This document shows positions 63,866-64,000 of a stretch of 64,000 nucleotides of DNA, in pieces. The stretch's first letter is position 1. The number at the start of each line of letters is the position of its first letter. The position numbers and the translations under genes were made by a program. Under the pieces are notes generated by a model, which made no database searches, had not been told where the DNA came from, and was given only the letters and a program-made list of their open reading frames with translations. Origin of the DNA: Clostridium sp. AT4 (GTDB taxonomy: Bacteria > Bacillota > Clostridia > Lachnospirales > Lachnospiraceae). Location: positions 1 through 64,000 of the forward strand of contig NZ_LN999826.1 in NCBI RefSeq assembly GCF_001517625.2, written 5' to 3'.

Positions 63866-64000
63866 ATGAACATATTATTTTTCCTTACTCCCAAGAGTGA
63901 GGTGGCTTATATCAATGAGGATGACACACTGCGCCAGGCCCTGGAAAAGATGGAGCACCACAGATATTCTGCCATCCCTATTATCAGTCGTACGGGCCGC
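63866..64000 (+). CDS. CBS-domain protein, cut by the window edge
   Basis: The first 45 codons only. After MNILFFLTPKSEVAYI, the sequence DDTLRQALEKMEHHRYSAIPII is the start of a CBS domain, which usually binds adenosine nucleotides. AGAGGAG precedes the ATG, and TATAAT at 63830-63835 is a likely -10. What follows the CBS domain is unknown. Confidence 0.8.
   Translation, partial: MNILFFLTPKSEVAYINEDDTLRQALEKMEHHRYSAIPIISRTGR

Overview
The window looks like a chromosomal segment of an anaerobic, spore-forming Clostridia, most likely Lachnospiraceae. The evidence is strong AGGAGG-type ribosome binding sites, sigma-A promoters, sporulation genes (spoIID, a spoIIQ-like gene, ytaF), two oxygen-sensitive class III ribonucleotide reductases as the only reductases present, AddAB in place of RecBCD, and divergent or convergent operons separated by U-tailed hairpins. 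The genus cannot be fixed from the sequence alone. No phage, insertion sequence, integrase or CRISPR array was seen.

Layout. 1-3.3 kb: the end of an rRNA operon (tRNA-Ala, 23S) that terminates with no 5S gene. 3.3-7.0 kb: a YfcC-type transporter, a cyclic-di-AMP-receptor-like protein, a PiT phosphate permease and its DUF47 partner. 7.0-14.7 kb: a mannose-family PTS operon with an unsaturated glucuronyl hydrolase, a heparinase II/III-like lyase and a LacI-type regulator. Its gene order matches the streptococcal hyaluronan/chondroitin-disaccharide locus, and its promoter carries repeated GGTAAAC operators. 14.7-24.1 kb: a divergent sugar locus (FucU/RbsD mutarotase; LacI regulator, PfkB kinase, CUT1 ABC transporter, cytoplasmic NPP-type phosphodiesterase, lipoprotein, DeoC). 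It fits uptake and breakdown of a (deoxy)ribose compound, possibly phosphate-linked. 24.1-25.2 kb: an MgtC-like protein and a free-standing small RNA with its own promoter and terminator. 25.3-31.7 kb: arginine biosynthesis (argG divergent from argC-GNAT-argJ-argB-argD) with paired ARG-box-like sites. 31.8-32.9 kb: a DinJ/YafQ toxin-antitoxin pair whose toxin has an in-frame UAG, and a regulator with a lysine-rich tail.

33-37.6 kb: metallophosphoesterase, ScpAB, YtaF behind a structured leader, and an AGCS amino acid symporter. 37.6-47.5 kb: deoxynucleotide supply (NrdR-boxed nrdD, nrdG, dut, a second nrdD fused to a redoxin), with two XRE regulators, MscL with a zinc ribbon, a TPR protein and HflX between them. 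47.6-55.4 kb: an FMN-bind-like protein and AddBA. 55.4-61.8 kb: thyA, then a large imperfect palindrome lying exactly between two divergent promoters, then a DmpA-type peptidase, a GH3 glycosidase fused to a GtrA-like membrane domain, and an M42 peptidase, all overlapping. 61.8-64 kb: spoIID and a spoIIQ-like gene with plausible sigma-E and sigma-F promoters, and the start of a CBS-domain protein cut by the window edge.

The most unusual items are the sugar-phosphodiester/deoxyribose locus with its duplicated control region, the palindromic divergent promoter at 56.3-56.6 kb, the GH3-GtrA fusion, the stand-alone small RNA at 25 kb and the interrupted toxin.
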